A stretch of DNA of 64,000 nt, taken from Helicobacteraceae bacterium (GTDB taxonomy: Bacteria; Campylobacterota; Campylobacteria; Campylobacterales; Helicobacteraceae). This document shows positions 51,173 through 60,308 of the stretch, piece after piece. The position numbers were made by a program, and so were the translations under genes. Below the pieces are notes generated by a model that was not told the DNA's origin, searched no databases, and saw only the letters and a list, made by a program, of their open reading frames with translations. Location: positions 118,934 through 182,933 of the forward strand of contig CAAFVR010000008.1 of assembly GCA_900766555.1 (NCBI GenBank), written 5' to 3'. Positions within the stretch are counted from its first letter, which is position 1. Every line of letters begins with the position of its first letter.

Positions 51173-52177
51173 ATGAATTTCCGCCCACGCTTTGTTAAGT
51201 TACCACTCAAAATTACTGCAGCGCTTGCATTAACTGGCATGCTTTTTGCAGATATCACACTCTATAATGGACAGCATAAAGAAGCTACGCAAGCACTTGT
51301 AGAAGCCTTTACTAAAGAAACTGGCATAAAAGTTAATGTCAATTCAGGTAAAGATACAGAGCTAGCTAGCAAAATTAAAGAAGAAGGGGATAAAACTCCA
51401 GCGGATGTAATATATGTTGAATCTACAGGCGCGCTTTTAAGCCTGGCAAATGAGGGTATGCTAGCAAAATTGGCAAAATCTACTGTTAAAGCTACTGCAA
51501 ATCCAGGCGTACCTGTTGCGAAAAATCAAGATTGGGTGGCAGTATCAGGTCGTGCTCGCGTAGTTGTATATGATGCAAGAAAACTAAGCGATAAAGATAT
51601 GGAAAAATCAGTTCTAGATTATGCTACGCCAAAATGGAAAGGCCGCTTGGGCTTTGCTCCAACTTCAGGTGCTTTTGTGGCACAAATAGCGACTATTAAA
51701 AAGTTAAAAGGTGAGGCTACGGCTATTAAATTCCTAGAGGGTTTAAAGGCAAATGGAAAGGTTTACCCTAAAAATTCTGTAGCCCTGCAAGCTGTTGAAA
51801 ATGGTGAAATCCAAGCAGCGCTAATAAATAATTATTATTGGTATGCGAGAGCCAAAGAAGTTGGCGAGAAAAACATGCATTCAAAGCTATATTTCGTAGG
51901 TAATAAAGATGTTGGCGCGCTTATGATTTATTCAGGAGCTGCGGTATTGAAAGCTTCAAAACATAAAAATGAAGCGAAAAAATTTGTAGCATTTCTAGTT
52001 AGCAAAAAAGGACAAGAAACGTTAACTACAGCTAGGGCTGAATATCCATTGCGTAAAAATGTAAAATCTGGCTATAAATTGCCATCTTATACAACTGTAG
52101 GAAGTCCAGAAGTTACTTTGACGCAAGATGATATCGATGATGCAAATGCACTGATCCGCAAAGTAGGGCTAATCTAG
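51173..52177 (+). CDS. fbpA: Periplasmic ferric iron-binding protein (FbpA)
   Basis: 334 residues. A signal peptide (about 1-26, cleavage near LFA-D) leads to a type II periplasmic binding fold. The mature start ITLYNGQHKEATQALVEAF and the tandem tyrosines of NNYYWYAR (about 224-231), which coordinate ferric iron, match FbpA/FutA. I chose the ATG at 51173 behind AAGGA rather than the frame-open start at 51110. First gene of fbpABC; a stem-loop follows it. Confidence 0.9.
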   Translation: MNFRPRFVKLPLKITAALALTGMLFADITLYNGQHKEATQALVEAFTKETGIKVNVNSGKDTELASKIKEEGDKTPADVIYVESTGALLSLANEGMLAKLAKSTVKATANPGVPVAKNQDWVAVSGRARVVVYDARKLSDKDMEKSVLDYATPKWKGRLGFAPTSGAFVAQIATIKKLKGEATAIKFLEGLKANGKVYPKNSVALQAVENGEIQAALINNYYWYARAKEVGEKNMHSKLYFVGNKDVGALMIYSGAAVLKASKHKNEAKKFVAFLVSKKGQETLTTARAEYPLRKNVKSGYKLPSYTTVGSPEVTLTQDDIDDANALIRKVGLI

Positions 52178-52192
52178 ATCTAGAGATCTAGA
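52173..52192 (+). promoter_or_regulatory. Intercistronic 8-bp stem-loop between fbpA and fbpB
   Basis: TCTAGATC, loop TAGA, GATCTAGA: a perfect hairpin that contains the fbpA stop codon and the first part of the fbpB ribosome binding site (AGAGG at 52190-52194). Such hairpins after binding-protein genes usually stabilise the upstream mRNA, so more binding protein than permease is made. It is built from two inverted copies of the window's recurring CTAGATC word. Confidence 0.7.
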
Positions 52193-52198
52193 GGCTTG

Positions 52199-53716
52199 AT
52201 GAGTAATAAATATCCTCCATTTTGGCTTAGCGCTATTATTTTTGCTATTTTAGTTCCGCTTGTTTTGCCATTTTTATATGTTGGCATAAGAAGCTATAAC
52301 GCGGGGCTATCTTGGGGGATTGAATATATTTTACGGCCAAGAGTTTATGAGCTCTTGAGCAATACGCTAATATTGATATTTAGCGTGACTTCAATATCCA
52401 TACTTTTGGGTCTTGCAAGCGCTTTTATATTAGAGCGATATAACTTTGCATTTAAGCGATTTTTTCAAGTATCAATGGCGCTGCCTCTTTGTATACCAGC
52501 TTTTATTAGCTGTTTTACTTGGATTAGCCTAACTTTCCGAGTTAGCGGGCTTTTTGGATCCGTTATGATTTTGAGCTTAGCGTATTTTCCGCTCGCTTAT
52601 TTGCCTATTTCTGCGACGCTTAGACGTTTGGATATGTCTTTTTATGAAGTTAGCCTAAGTCTTGGGCGAAGTAGAACTAGGACATTTTTTATGGTCATTT
52701 TGCCGCAGCTCAAATCCGTTATCGGAGCCTCATTTTTGCTAATTGCTTTGCATTTATTAGTCGAATTTGGTGCGGTTGCGATATTGAATTTTGAGACATT
52801 TACAACGGCTATTTTTCAAGAATATGAACTAAGTTTTAATAATGCCCAAGCTGCACTTTTATCAAGTGTGTTACTTTTTATATGCATTATCGTGGTGCTT
52901 TTTGAGCTAAAAATTAGAGGCAAAGATATAATAAGCGTGGCACAAAAAGGCGTGCGAAGAGAATTTCCAATCAAAGATCTTGGGCCTTTGGCGCAAATTG
53001 GCGCGATATTATTTTTTAGCATTATTTTTATATTGAGTATTGGCGTGCCATTTGGGATGCTGATATATTGGATTGTGATTGGCTCATCTTTTGCACTTGA
53101 ATTTGCTAGTTTTGGCGAGGCACTTTTTAATTCGCTTGGTATTTCATTTATTGGCGCGATTATTACTATATGTTGCGCGTTGCCGCTCGTTTGGGCTGTG
53201 ATCTATTACAGATCTAGATGGCTTATTTTTATTGAACGATTGCCATTTTTGTTGCATGCGATACCGGGCATTGTAATAGCGCTTAGTTTGATATTTTTTA
53301 CCATTAATTTTGCAAATCCGCTTTATCAGACATTTGCTATGGTTGTGGCGGCTTATTTTATGCTTTATCTTCCTTTGGCGCAAACGACGCTTAAAAGCTC
53401 GCTCTTGCAATTGAATCCAAATGTTGCAAAGATCGGATCTAGCCTTGGCAAAAGTACATTTAGCAATTTTTGGTCATTAATTGTGCCAATTATTATGCCC
53501 GGCCTCGCTGCAGCCTTTGCGATCGTATTTTTAAGCCTTATGAAAGAGCTAACAGCCACATTGATTTTAACGCCAAATGATATACATACATTATCTACAG
53601 CAGTTTGGGAATATACAAGTGATGCGCAATATGCGCGCGCTGCGCCATATGCTATGATGCTTGTAATCTTTTCTGGCGTGCCGGTTTATTTATTGCGAAA
53701 GTATGCATTCACATGA
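52199..53716 (+). CDS. fbpB: Ferric iron ABC transporter permease (FbpB)
   Basis: 505-residue double permease with about twelve helices. Two EAA-type loops occur, one near SFYEVSLSLGRSRTRTFFMVILP (about 150-172) and one near NVAKIGSSLGKSTFSNFWSLIVP (about 406-428), the two-domain layout of FbpB/SfuB. I prefer the ATG at 52199, 4 nt after AGAGG, to the TTG at 52196. Overlaps fbpC by 4 bp. Confidence 0.9.
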   Translation: MSNKYPPFWLSAIIFAILVPLVLPFLYVGIRSYNAGLSWGIEYILRPRVYELLSNTLILIFSVTSISILLGLASAFILERYNFAFKRFFQVSMALPLCIPAFISCFTWISLTFRVSGLFGSVMILSLAYFPLAYLPISATLRRLDMSFYEVSLSLGRSRTRTFFMVILPQLKSVIGASFLLIALHLLVEFGAVAILNFETFTTAIFQEYELSFNNAQAALLSSVLLFICIIVVLFELKIRGKDIISVAQKGVRREFPIKDLGPLAQIGAILFFSIIFILSIGVPFGMLIYWIVIGSSFALEFASFGEALFNSLGISFIGAIITICCALPLVWAVIYYRSRWLIFIERLPFLLHAIPGIVIALSLIFFTINFANPLYQTFAMVVAAYFMLYLPLAQTTLKSSLLQLNPNVAKIGSSLGKSTFSNFWSLIVPIIMPGLAAAFAIVFLSLMKELTATLILTPNDIHTLSTAVWEYTSDAQYARAAPYAMMLVIFSGVPVYLLRKYAFT

Positions 53717-54804
53717 GTTTATTAACAATTTCAAATCTCAAAAAGAATTTTGATACAAATTGCGTTTTAGAAAATGTGAATTTCAGCCTAGAAGGCGGCG
53801 AGATATTATTTTTGCTTGGTAAAAGTGGCTGTGGCAAAACGACGTTATTGCGCATGATAGCGGGTTTTGATAGTCCAGATTCAGGCAGTATTGTCGTAAA
53901 AGATAGGCTGATTTTTGGCAGAGATAATAGAGGTATTTTGCATAATGTTAAAACGCAAGATCGGCATTTTGGCTATGTTGTGCAAGAGGGCGTGCTTTTC
54001 CCGCATTTATCGGTATATCGCAATATAGCCTATGGGCTTAGCGACGGAAGAGGCAAGGATAGCGCATCAAGACAGCGGATCTATGAAGTTATGGAATTAA
54101 CTGGTATATCAGATCTAGCTCTTCGTGCGCCACATGAACTTAGCGGCGGGCAGGCTCAGCGCGTTGTTTTAGCTAGGGCGCTTGCACCAAGACCAGAGAT
54201 TTTGCTACTTGATGAGCCTTTTTCAGCATTGGATGAGCAGCTAAAAGTGCGCTTGCGAGCTGATGTTTTGCAAATTTTGAGAGATTCTAAAACGACGGCT
54301 ATTTTTGTAACTCATGATAGAGATGAGGCTTTTAGTTTTGGCGATAAAGTCGCATTAATGGCAAATCATACGATAGAGCAATTTGATAGTCCAGCTAATA
54401 TTTATTGGCAGCCAAAAAGTTTGGATCTAGCCAAATTTAGCGGCGATTGCGTTGTTTTAGAGGCTTTATGTGATGGATCATTTGCTAAAACGCCAATTGG
54501 AGAATTGCCTATTGCAAAAAATCCAAAAGATCCAAAAAATTTAGAAAATACAGATGGCACGCGCGGAGCTAGGGGTCATGTCACGGCTAGAAGAGAGCAA
54601 TTTAGTATTTTTAAAGCGAGTGAAGATTGCGTAATTTTTGAAGCTAGCGTGCTAGATCTGATCCAAAGGGGCAAAAATATATGTTTAGTCGCTCTCATAA
54701 ATGATTTTAAGTTAGAATTTAGCCTAGATCTGAACTTTGGCATCAATAAGGGCGCAAAAATACCCATTTATTTTTATGGGAAGGCGCTATTTTTTAAGGA
54801 TTAA
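53713..54804 (+). CDS. fbpC: Ferric iron ABC transporter ATPase (FbpC)
   Basis: 363 residues. Walker A LLGKSGCGKTTLL (about 34-46), Q loop YVVQEGVLFPHLS, signature ELSGGQAQRVVLARAL, Walker B EILLLDEPFSALDEQ and the switch histidine in IFVTHDRDEAF. A C-terminal TOBE-like regulatory part (about 245-360) is present, with a short Asp/Lys-rich insertion. Overlaps fbpB; the S9 peptidase starts 1 bp later. Confidence 0.92.
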   Translation: MSLLTISNLKKNFDTNCVLENVNFSLEGGEILFLLGKSGCGKTTLLRMIAGFDSPDSGSIVVKDRLIFGRDNRGILHNVKTQDRHFGYVVQEGVLFPHLSVYRNIAYGLSDGRGKDSASRQRIYEVMELTGISDLALRAPHELSGGQAQRVVLARALAPRPEILLLDEPFSALDEQLKVRLRADVLQILRDSKTTAIFVTHDRDEAFSFGDKVALMANHTIEQFDSPANIYWQPKSLDLAKFSGDCVVLEALCDGSFAKTPIGELPIAKNPKDPKNLENTDGTRGARGHVTARREQFSIFKASEDCVIFEASVLDLIQRGKNICLVALINDFKLEFSLDLNFGINKGAKIPIYFYGKALFFKD

Positions 54805-54805
54805 T

Positions 54806-56728
54806 ATGGATAAAAAGCCAGGCAATACGGCGCTCCCAAGTAGCGATAAAGAATTAGAAGCATTAGTAAAGTTAGCAGAAGATGGCCAAAAATATAAAGT
54901 CGAAGATTTTTTTAAATTGCCAGAAACATTTAGCTATCAAATAAGCCCAGATGGTAAATATCTGAGTTTTCGTGCGCGAAATAAAGCGGGTAAATCTGAT
55001 ATATATTTGCAGGATTTGCAAAGTGGCAAAAAGGAGCTTTTATATAGCGAGGGTGATAATGTAATACGCGGTTATAGCTTTGTAAATAGCGATACGATTA
55101 TTTTTACGCAAGATTTTGGCGGCGATGAAAATTATCATATTTATAGTCTAAATATTTTTGATAAAAATGTGCTAGATCTTACGCCATTTGAGGGCGTGCG
55201 AGCGCAAATTTCAAATATTTTAAAAGATGATAAAGATCACATAATAATTGAATTAAATAAGACAAATAAAGAGCTTTTTGAGCCCTATAAGCTGAATTTA
55301 AAGACGGCGAATTTGACAAAGTTATATGACAATGTGCCAAGCGAAGAGCCAATAGGCGATTTTATATTTGATAAAGATGGCGTATTACGCGTATTTTCGC
55401 GCATTATTGGCGGGCAAGATGAAGATATTTATTGCATAATCGATGATAAAGATGTGAAATTAAAACATGTGCCTTTTGGGGAGATTTTTAGCATCATTGG
55501 CTTTGATTATAAAGGCGGAGATAGAGATATAGCCTTTGTTTTGAGTAATGAAAAGAGCGATAAAGCGGCGATATATCGCTATAACTTGCGCAAAAATGAA
55601 TATCTAGAATGCATTTTTAGTCATGATGTATTTGATGCAGGCGGGATTAGCAGATCTTATGCTAGAAATTATGAGATAGATTATTTTTATTACAATGGGC
55701 AAAAGCCTACAAAAGTGCCCATAAGTGCGGAATATAAAGCTTGGGTTAGCGCGCTAGAATCTCATTTAGGATGCGATAATGAGATTTCGATTGTGGATTT
55801 AAGCGATGATGAAAAGGTACTTTTAGTTTTTGTAACAAGCGATAAAGAGCCTGGGATTTATTATATTTTTTATCCAGAATTAAATAAGCTAGAGAAATTA
55901 ACAGAATTGCTGCCGCATTTGGCTAGATCTGATATGGGCAGCATGATCCCGATTATTTTTAAATCGCGCGATGGAATAGATCTGCATGGCTATTTCACAA
56001 AGCCGGCGAAAGCTAAAGAAGGCGAGAAAATCCCAGTTGTCGTTATAGTGCATGGCGGGCCGCAGGGCGTTAGAGATAGCTTTGGCTTTAGTGCGCAAAA
56101 TCAGCTTTTTGCAAGTCGCGGTTTTGGCGTTTTGCAGGTGAATTTCCGTATTTCTGGCGGTTATGGTAAGGCATTTTTCAATGCTGGAATTGGCAAAATC
56201 GGTCAAGTCACAATGGATGATGTCGAAGATGGCCTAGCCTATATAATAAAACAGGGTTGGTGCGATAAAGATAAAGTCGCGATATATGGCGGAAGTCATG
56301 GCGGATATGCGGTGTTAAGAGGGCTGTATAAAACGCCAGATCTGTATAGCTGCGGCGTAGATTATGTTGGCGTGGCGAATTTATGGACATTTATGCAAAG
56401 CATCCCGCCATATTGGGAGATAATACGCAAAGCTCTATATCGGATCTGGTATGATCCAACCAATCCAGAACATAAAGATATTATGAACGAAGTAAGTCCG
56501 CTGCAAAATGCGCATCGTATACAAAAGCCACTTTTTGTAGTTCAAGGCGCAAATGATCCTAGAGTCAATATAAATGAGAGCGACCAGATCGTCGAATCAT
56601 TGCGTGCGCGCGGACTTGATGTGCCCTACATGGTTAAATATGACGAAGGTCACGGTTTTGCTAAAGAAGAAAATCGCCTTCATATGCAAAAGGCGATGCT
56701 AGGCTTTATATCTCAATATCTGAAATAA
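54806..56728 (+). CDS. S9-family prolyl oligopeptidase-like serine peptidase
   Basis: 640 residues. An N-terminal beta-propeller (about 30-390, with SYQISPDGKYLSFRARNKAGK) precedes an alpha/beta hydrolase. The nucleophile Ser497 is in YGGSHGGY; the acid is in GANDPRV and the histidine in DEGHGF. No signal peptide is evident, so it is probably cytoplasmic and cleaves short peptides. I chose the ATG at 54806 with AAGGA upstream. Two bases after the fbpC stop, so it may be co-transcribed with the iron operon; the link is unexplained. Confidence 0.88.
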   Translation: MDKKPGNTALPSSDKELEALVKLAEDGQKYKVEDFFKLPETFSYQISPDGKYLSFRARNKAGKSDIYLQDLQSGKKELLYSEGDNVIRGYSFVNSDTIIFTQDFGGDENYHIYSLNIFDKNVLDLTPFEGVRAQISNILKDDKDHIIIELNKTNKELFEPYKLNLKTANLTKLYDNVPSEEPIGDFIFDKDGVLRVFSRIIGGQDEDIYCIIDDKDVKLKHVPFGEIFSIIGFDYKGGDRDIAFVLSNEKSDKAAIYRYNLRKNEYLECIFSHDVFDAGGISRSYARNYEIDYFYYNGQKPTKVPISAEYKAWVSALESHLGCDNEISIVDLSDDEKVLLVFVTSDKEPGIYYIFYPELNKLEKLTELLPHLARSDMGSMIPIIFKSRDGIDLHGYFTKPAKAKEGEKIPVVVIVHGGPQGVRDSFGFSAQNQLFASRGFGVLQVNFRISGGYGKAFFNAGIGKIGQVTMDDVEDGLAYIIKQGWCDKDKVAIYGGSHGGYAVLRGLYKTPDLYSCGVDYVGVANLWTFMQSIPPYWEIIRKALYRIWYDPTNPEHKDIMNEVSPLQNAHRIQKPLFVVQGANDPRVNINESDQIVESLRARGLDVPYMVKYDEGHGFAKEENRLHMQKAMLGFISQYLK

Positions 56729-56733
56729 CGATC

Positions 56734-56752
56734 AAAATAAAATAAAATAAAA
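56734..56752. repeat. AAAAT pentanucleotide repeat (3.8 copies) upstream of the outer-membrane protein gene
   Basis: Three full AAAAT units plus AAAA, ending 13 bp before the ATG at 56766 and just before the GGTAAGGA ribosome binding site. Slippage in 5-bp steps could alter promoter or leader spacing. It is short, so this is only possible. Confidence 0.5.
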
Positions 56753-56765
56753 GGTAAGGAAAAAT

Positions 56766-57389
56766 ATGAAAAAATTAAGTCTAGCTCTAGCGCTTTTTGG
56801 CGTTGTTTTGGCTGAAACAACAGGAAGCGCTCAGCTGCCATTTAGCGATGAAAATACAATATTTTTGAAAGAAACTTTCATAAGTTATGGTCTTAGAAAG
56901 ATCGCTAAATTAGATGCTTCAATACAAAAAAGTGCAAATCCAAATCAAGGCACAACTACGACTACAAGTTTTGCCGGAGATATCGGATTTAACTTTGGTG
57001 CGCGCTATTTGGTAAAAGAGAGAGTCGCAACGGATGCATTGGTGAGCTTGGCTACAAATGGCGTTGGTTTGGAGCTTGGCGCAAAATATAAGATAAATGA
57101 TTTTATAGGGCTTTTTGGCAGAGCTAGAGGTTCTTATGTACCTAGAACTGAGACTAGCAGATGGCTTTTTTCATATTCTGGCGAAACGGCATTTGGGGGG
57201 GGGCGTATGGGCATTGAGATCGGAAATAACAGCAGTTTTGTATCCATCGGATATGCAATTGATTATATTTATACGACAAATCAAAAGCACATCGTAAGTA
57301 CTGAAAGTAATACGCATACAAATAAACAAGAGATAATCACAGAAAGCGGATTTAGCAATTATATTTTTGTCAAATATACCTGGATCTAG
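56766..57389 (+). CDS. Small outer-membrane beta-barrel protein with in-frame G9 tract (candidate phase-variable)
   Basis: 207 residues. Signal peptide MKKLSLALALFGVVLA (1-16), then alternating beta-strand pattern (for example ELGAKYKINDFIGLFGRARG) and a C-terminal aromatic-ended strand FVKYTWI, typical of an 8-10-stranded barrel. No named family. Nine G at 57195-57203 encode three Gly (near residues 144-146); a change of one base would cut off the last third of the barrel. The present length keeps the frame open, so the locus is ON. The next gene starts 3 bp later, so slippage could also affect its translation. Confidence 0.75.
   Translation: MKKLSLALALFGVVLAETTGSAQLPFSDENTIFLKETFISYGLRKIAKLDASIQKSANPNQGTTTTTSFAGDIGFNFGARYLVKERVATDALVSLATNGVGLELGAKYKINDFIGLFGRARGSYVPRTETSRWLFSYSGETAFGGGRMGIEIGNNSSFVSIGYAIDYIYTTNQKHIVSTESNTHTNKQEIITESGFSNYIFVKYTWI
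57195..57203 (+). repeat. G9 homopolymer inside the outer-membrane protein gene
   Basis: Nine consecutive G in frame as GGG-GGG-GGG. G tracts of this length are the classical slippage sites of Campylobacter and Helicobacter contingency genes. Confidence 0.85.
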
Positions 57390-57392
57390 CAT

Positions 57393-57851
57393 TTGGAGCC
57401 TAGTAAGATACAAGAAATTCTCTTCCGAGAAGATCTAAAAATAGCTAGCTTTTGGAAGAGATTTGGCGCATTTTTACTAGATGATTTTTTGCTTTCACTT
57501 GTGCTATTTTTGATATTTTATTCGCGTTTTGCTAGCGCAAATGATATGGAGGCGATTTTAAGCACAGCATCGGATCTGGCGCTTTATGTCGTGATTTTGC
57601 GCTTTATTTATCATGCTGGGTTTACCTTTTTTTATGGCGCAAGCATTGGGAAAATGATTTTTGGCATCAAGATAATTTCGCTAAAAACGCTAGATCGGCC
57701 AGATCTGCTTGATTCGCTCGTGCGCAGCTTTTTTAAAGAGCTTGGCGGAAATTTATTTTATGTGACATATTTTTTTGCCATTGGCGATACTTTTATGCGA
57801 ACGCTGCATGATCGGATTGTTAAAAGCATCGTAATTGACATTCGAGGCTAG
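57393..57851 (+). CDS. RDD-family membrane protein (second copy)
   Basis: 152 residues with three hydrophobic segments. SFWKRFGAFLLDDFLLSLVL (about 20-39) holds the Arg/Asp residues of the RDD motif and GASIGKMIFGIKII the conserved loop. It resembles the RDD protein at 5491 only in fold. TTG start 3 bp after the outer-membrane protein gene, and its stop abuts the lptD start, so it is translated with the envelope genes. Function unknown. Confidence 0.75.
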   Translation: MEPSKIQEILFREDLKIASFWKRFGAFLLDDFLLSLVLFLIFYSRFASANDMEAILSTASDLALYVVILRFIYHAGFTFFYGASIGKMIFGIKIISLKTLDRPDLLDSLVRSFFKELGGNLFYVTYFFAIGDTFMRTLHDRIVKSIVIDIRG

Positions 57852-60284
57852 ATGGGAGGGGGGCTTTTTTTAAAATTTTTTGCATTTTTTTTATTTTTTG
57901 CTTTTGCTTTTGGCTTTGCAGCGGATGGCAGATCTGATCTAGGTGCTTTAAAAAGTTTTAGCAAGCCAGATGAATTGCCCAATTTGCATAAAAATACGCA
58001 TTTAAATATCCCAAAAAATGAAAATGAAAAAAATACCCCAAAACGTTCGGGGCTAATACAAAATAACAGTAAAAATCAAAAAGTTTTTGACCTTCAAGCA
58101 GATATTTTGCAGACCAAGGGTAATGTAATAAGCGCTAAAGAAAATGTGAGTTTGATATTAGAAGATTTATATGTGCTAGCTGATCTAGTGATTTATGATA
58201 AAGATTTGCGCAAGCTCACAATTTCGGGCAATGTGAAGTTATATAAAAGTAATACGCTTTTTGCGCAGACAAAGAGTTTGGTAATTAATTTGAGCCAAGA
58301 TTTTAGCGTGATCACACCATTTTATATGCAGGACTTCGGATCTGGCATGTGGGTGGCTAGCGATTTTGCGAGCGCGCTAAAAGATGTATATAACTTTGAG
58401 GGCGCAATGTTATCTGGCTGCAGCATTGATGAGCCAATTTGGCATGTTAGCGTAAGTAGCGGGAGCTATGATTCCAAAGATAATGTTTTTAGCCTTTGGA
58501 ACCCTACTTTGTATGTCGGCGATGTGCCAGTTTTTTACTCGCCTTATTTGCTCTTTTCTGTGAATCGCACGCGTAAAAGCGGCATTTTATTTCCAGATTT
58601 TGGCTCGTCTAATCGAGATGGTTTTATTTATGCGCAGCCGTATTTTTTGGCTTTGCAGGATTTTTGGGATGCTACATTGGCGCCACAATTGCGCACTTCA
58701 AAGGGCATTGGTGGGAGTGTGGAATTTCGAGCGGTTAATTCATATAATGAACGAATAAGCGCAAATGTCAAATATTTTTATAATTTTAAAGATTATGTAG
58801 CGCGATATAACTTGCGTAATAATTATATTTTTGGCTTTGATGTGCGTTATCAAACGCTTGATTGGATGCAAAAATACGCCGGGATTAATATAAATAGTGG
58901 CGCTTTTTTTGATTTTTTGTATATGAATGATTTAGATTATTTGCGTTTGGAGAAATTTAATGCGCGCATCACAGATGGTACGCGTATTTCAAAGGCAAAT
59001 GCGTATATTCAAGATAATGATAATTTCTTAGCGATATATCTGCGCTATTTTTTGAACCTAAATAAAATTAATAATGACACTACATTTCAGACCATCCCAA
59101 ATGTGCAATATCATCGTTTTACAAATTCACTTTTTTGGGATAATTTGATTTATTCGCTCGATTTGAGTGCCAATAATACGACGCGCAAAAATGGCTTTGG
59201 CTATATCGAAAGCGAGCTTAGGCTGCCTTTTGGGCTGCAGGCTGGAATTTTTGGAGATTATTTAACATTGGGCGCAAAGGCTAATATTTATGCCTCAAGT
59301 TTATCTCTTAATAATGCGCAAAATAGCTATATAAGTCCTGGGATTTTAAAAGCGCAAAATATTTCACCGCGTCATGGATCTGCGCTAAATGCGACATATT
59401 TGCTGCATGCTAGATCGGATCTAGCGCGCGATTATGAAGATTTTTTCCATGTTATTGAGCTTAGTTCGCAATTTAGTGGACCGCTTTTTCGCAAATCAAA
59501 TAATCTTTTGAGCGATGTATTTTTTAGCCAACATGCAAATGAAGCTAATTTTAATGCGCTAAAAAATGAATACAGCATAAATGGCAAAAGCTATGCGGAT
59601 GTGTGGAATCCAAGCTTTTTGGATGATTTAATACCTTATAGCAATGTTTTAACGCTTAGCGTTAACCAATATTTTTATAGCGATAATAGAGAATTATTTA
59701 ATGTCAGATTGAGCCAGATATTAAATCTAGATAGATTTAATCCAAAGGTGCAAAATTCGCTATATACGCAGCCGCTGGAGGGTAAGGTCACTTGGACGCC
59801 TACAAATTCGCTTGAGATTTCAAGTATATTTTCATATTCGATTTTGTCTCAAGGGTTAGAGGAGCTGTCATTTTCGGCAAATTACAATCAAGACTACACC
59901 AGATCTAGCCTGACTTATTATGTGAAAAATAATTTATCGAATTTGAAAGATCAAAATATCGCAAATTATATGAATTTCAGTTTTTCAAGCGATTTTGGGA
60001 TATTTGGGCTGAATTCGGCTGTGAATTTGAATTTAAATAATTTAGCAAGCGCGGATAATCATGCTATAAGTGATGTGCTAACAAATTGGAGCGTGGGCAT
60101 TTTTAAAAATATCAGATGTTTTGGGTTTGGGCTAAAAGTGGTAAATCAAAAGATACCTATTTTGGTAAATGATGCGACGGGTAATTTCGCCTCAAGTACG
60201 CTTGATAATACATATTTGAAATTTGATTTTTCATTTGCGCCGCTTAGTAATGTTGGGCTAACATATCGCTTTTATAATCAGTAA
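57852..60284 (+). CDS. lptD: LPS-assembly outer-membrane protein LptD
   Basis: 810 residues. Signal peptide (about 1-23), Asp/Lys-rich linker, an N-terminal OstA/LptA-like domain (about 75-165, with LQTKGNVISAKENVSLIL and LTISGNVKLYKSN), and a large C-terminal beta barrel including NPTLYVGDVPVFYSPYLLF (about 216-234). It delivers LPS to the outer leaflet. The first codons are unusually homopolymer-rich (G6, T7, A4, T6, T8 between 57857 and 57892). Same strand as RDD and pnp. Confidence 0.9.
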   Translation: MGGGLFLKFFAFFLFFAFAFGFAADGRSDLGALKSFSKPDELPNLHKNTHLNIPKNENEKNTPKRSGLIQNNSKNQKVFDLQADILQTKGNVISAKENVSLILEDLYVLADLVIYDKDLRKLTISGNVKLYKSNTLFAQTKSLVINLSQDFSVITPFYMQDFGSGMWVASDFASALKDVYNFEGAMLSGCSIDEPIWHVSVSSGSYDSKDNVFSLWNPTLYVGDVPVFYSPYLLFSVNRTRKSGILFPDFGSSNRDGFIYAQPYFLALQDFWDATLAPQLRTSKGIGGSVEFRAVNSYNERISANVKYFYNFKDYVARYNLRNNYIFGFDVRYQTLDWMQKYAGININSGAFFDFLYMNDLDYLRLEKFNARITDGTRISKANAYIQDNDNFLAIYLRYFLNLNKINNDTTFQTIPNVQYHRFTNSLFWDNLIYSLDLSANNTTRKNGFGYIESELRLPFGLQAGIFGDYLTLGAKANIYASSLSLNNAQNSYISPGILKAQNISPRHGSALNATYLLHARSDLARDYEDFFHVIELSSQFSGPLFRKSNNLLSDVFFSQHANEANFNALKNEYSINGKSYADVWNPSFLDDLIPYSNVLTLSVNQYFYSDNRELFNVRLSQILNLDRFNPKVQNSLYTQPLEGKVTWTPTNSLEISSIFSYSILSQGLEELSFSANYNQDYTRSSLTYYVKNNLSNLKDQNIANYMNFSFSSDFGIFGLNSAVNLNLNNLASADNHAISDVLTNWSVGIFKNIRCFGFGLKVVNQKIPILVNDATGNFASSTLDNTYLKFDFSFAPLSNVGLTYRFYNQ
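59409..59425. repeat. Recurring palindromic word GCTAGATC-G-GATCTAGC (best copy; 13 exact cores in the window)
   Basis: A 17-bp odd palindrome in lptD. The core AGATC-S-GATCT also occurs exactly at 1179, 3262, 10441, 11350, 22919, 24473, 26989, 40518, 50752, 53430, 59412, 61185 and 62695 (first base). The 7-base arm CTAGATC/GATCTAG alone occurs about 85 times by my count. Most copies are in genes, in every reading frame. Confidence 0.85.
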
Positions 60285-60308
60285 TAAATAAAGTAAATAA
60301 GGTAAATA

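Noticed and set aside
60285..60308. TAAATAA-like triplication between lptD and pnp as a terminator or operator
   Set aside because: It has no dyad symmetry or GC stem; it is probably just AT-rich spacer containing the pnp ribosome binding site.
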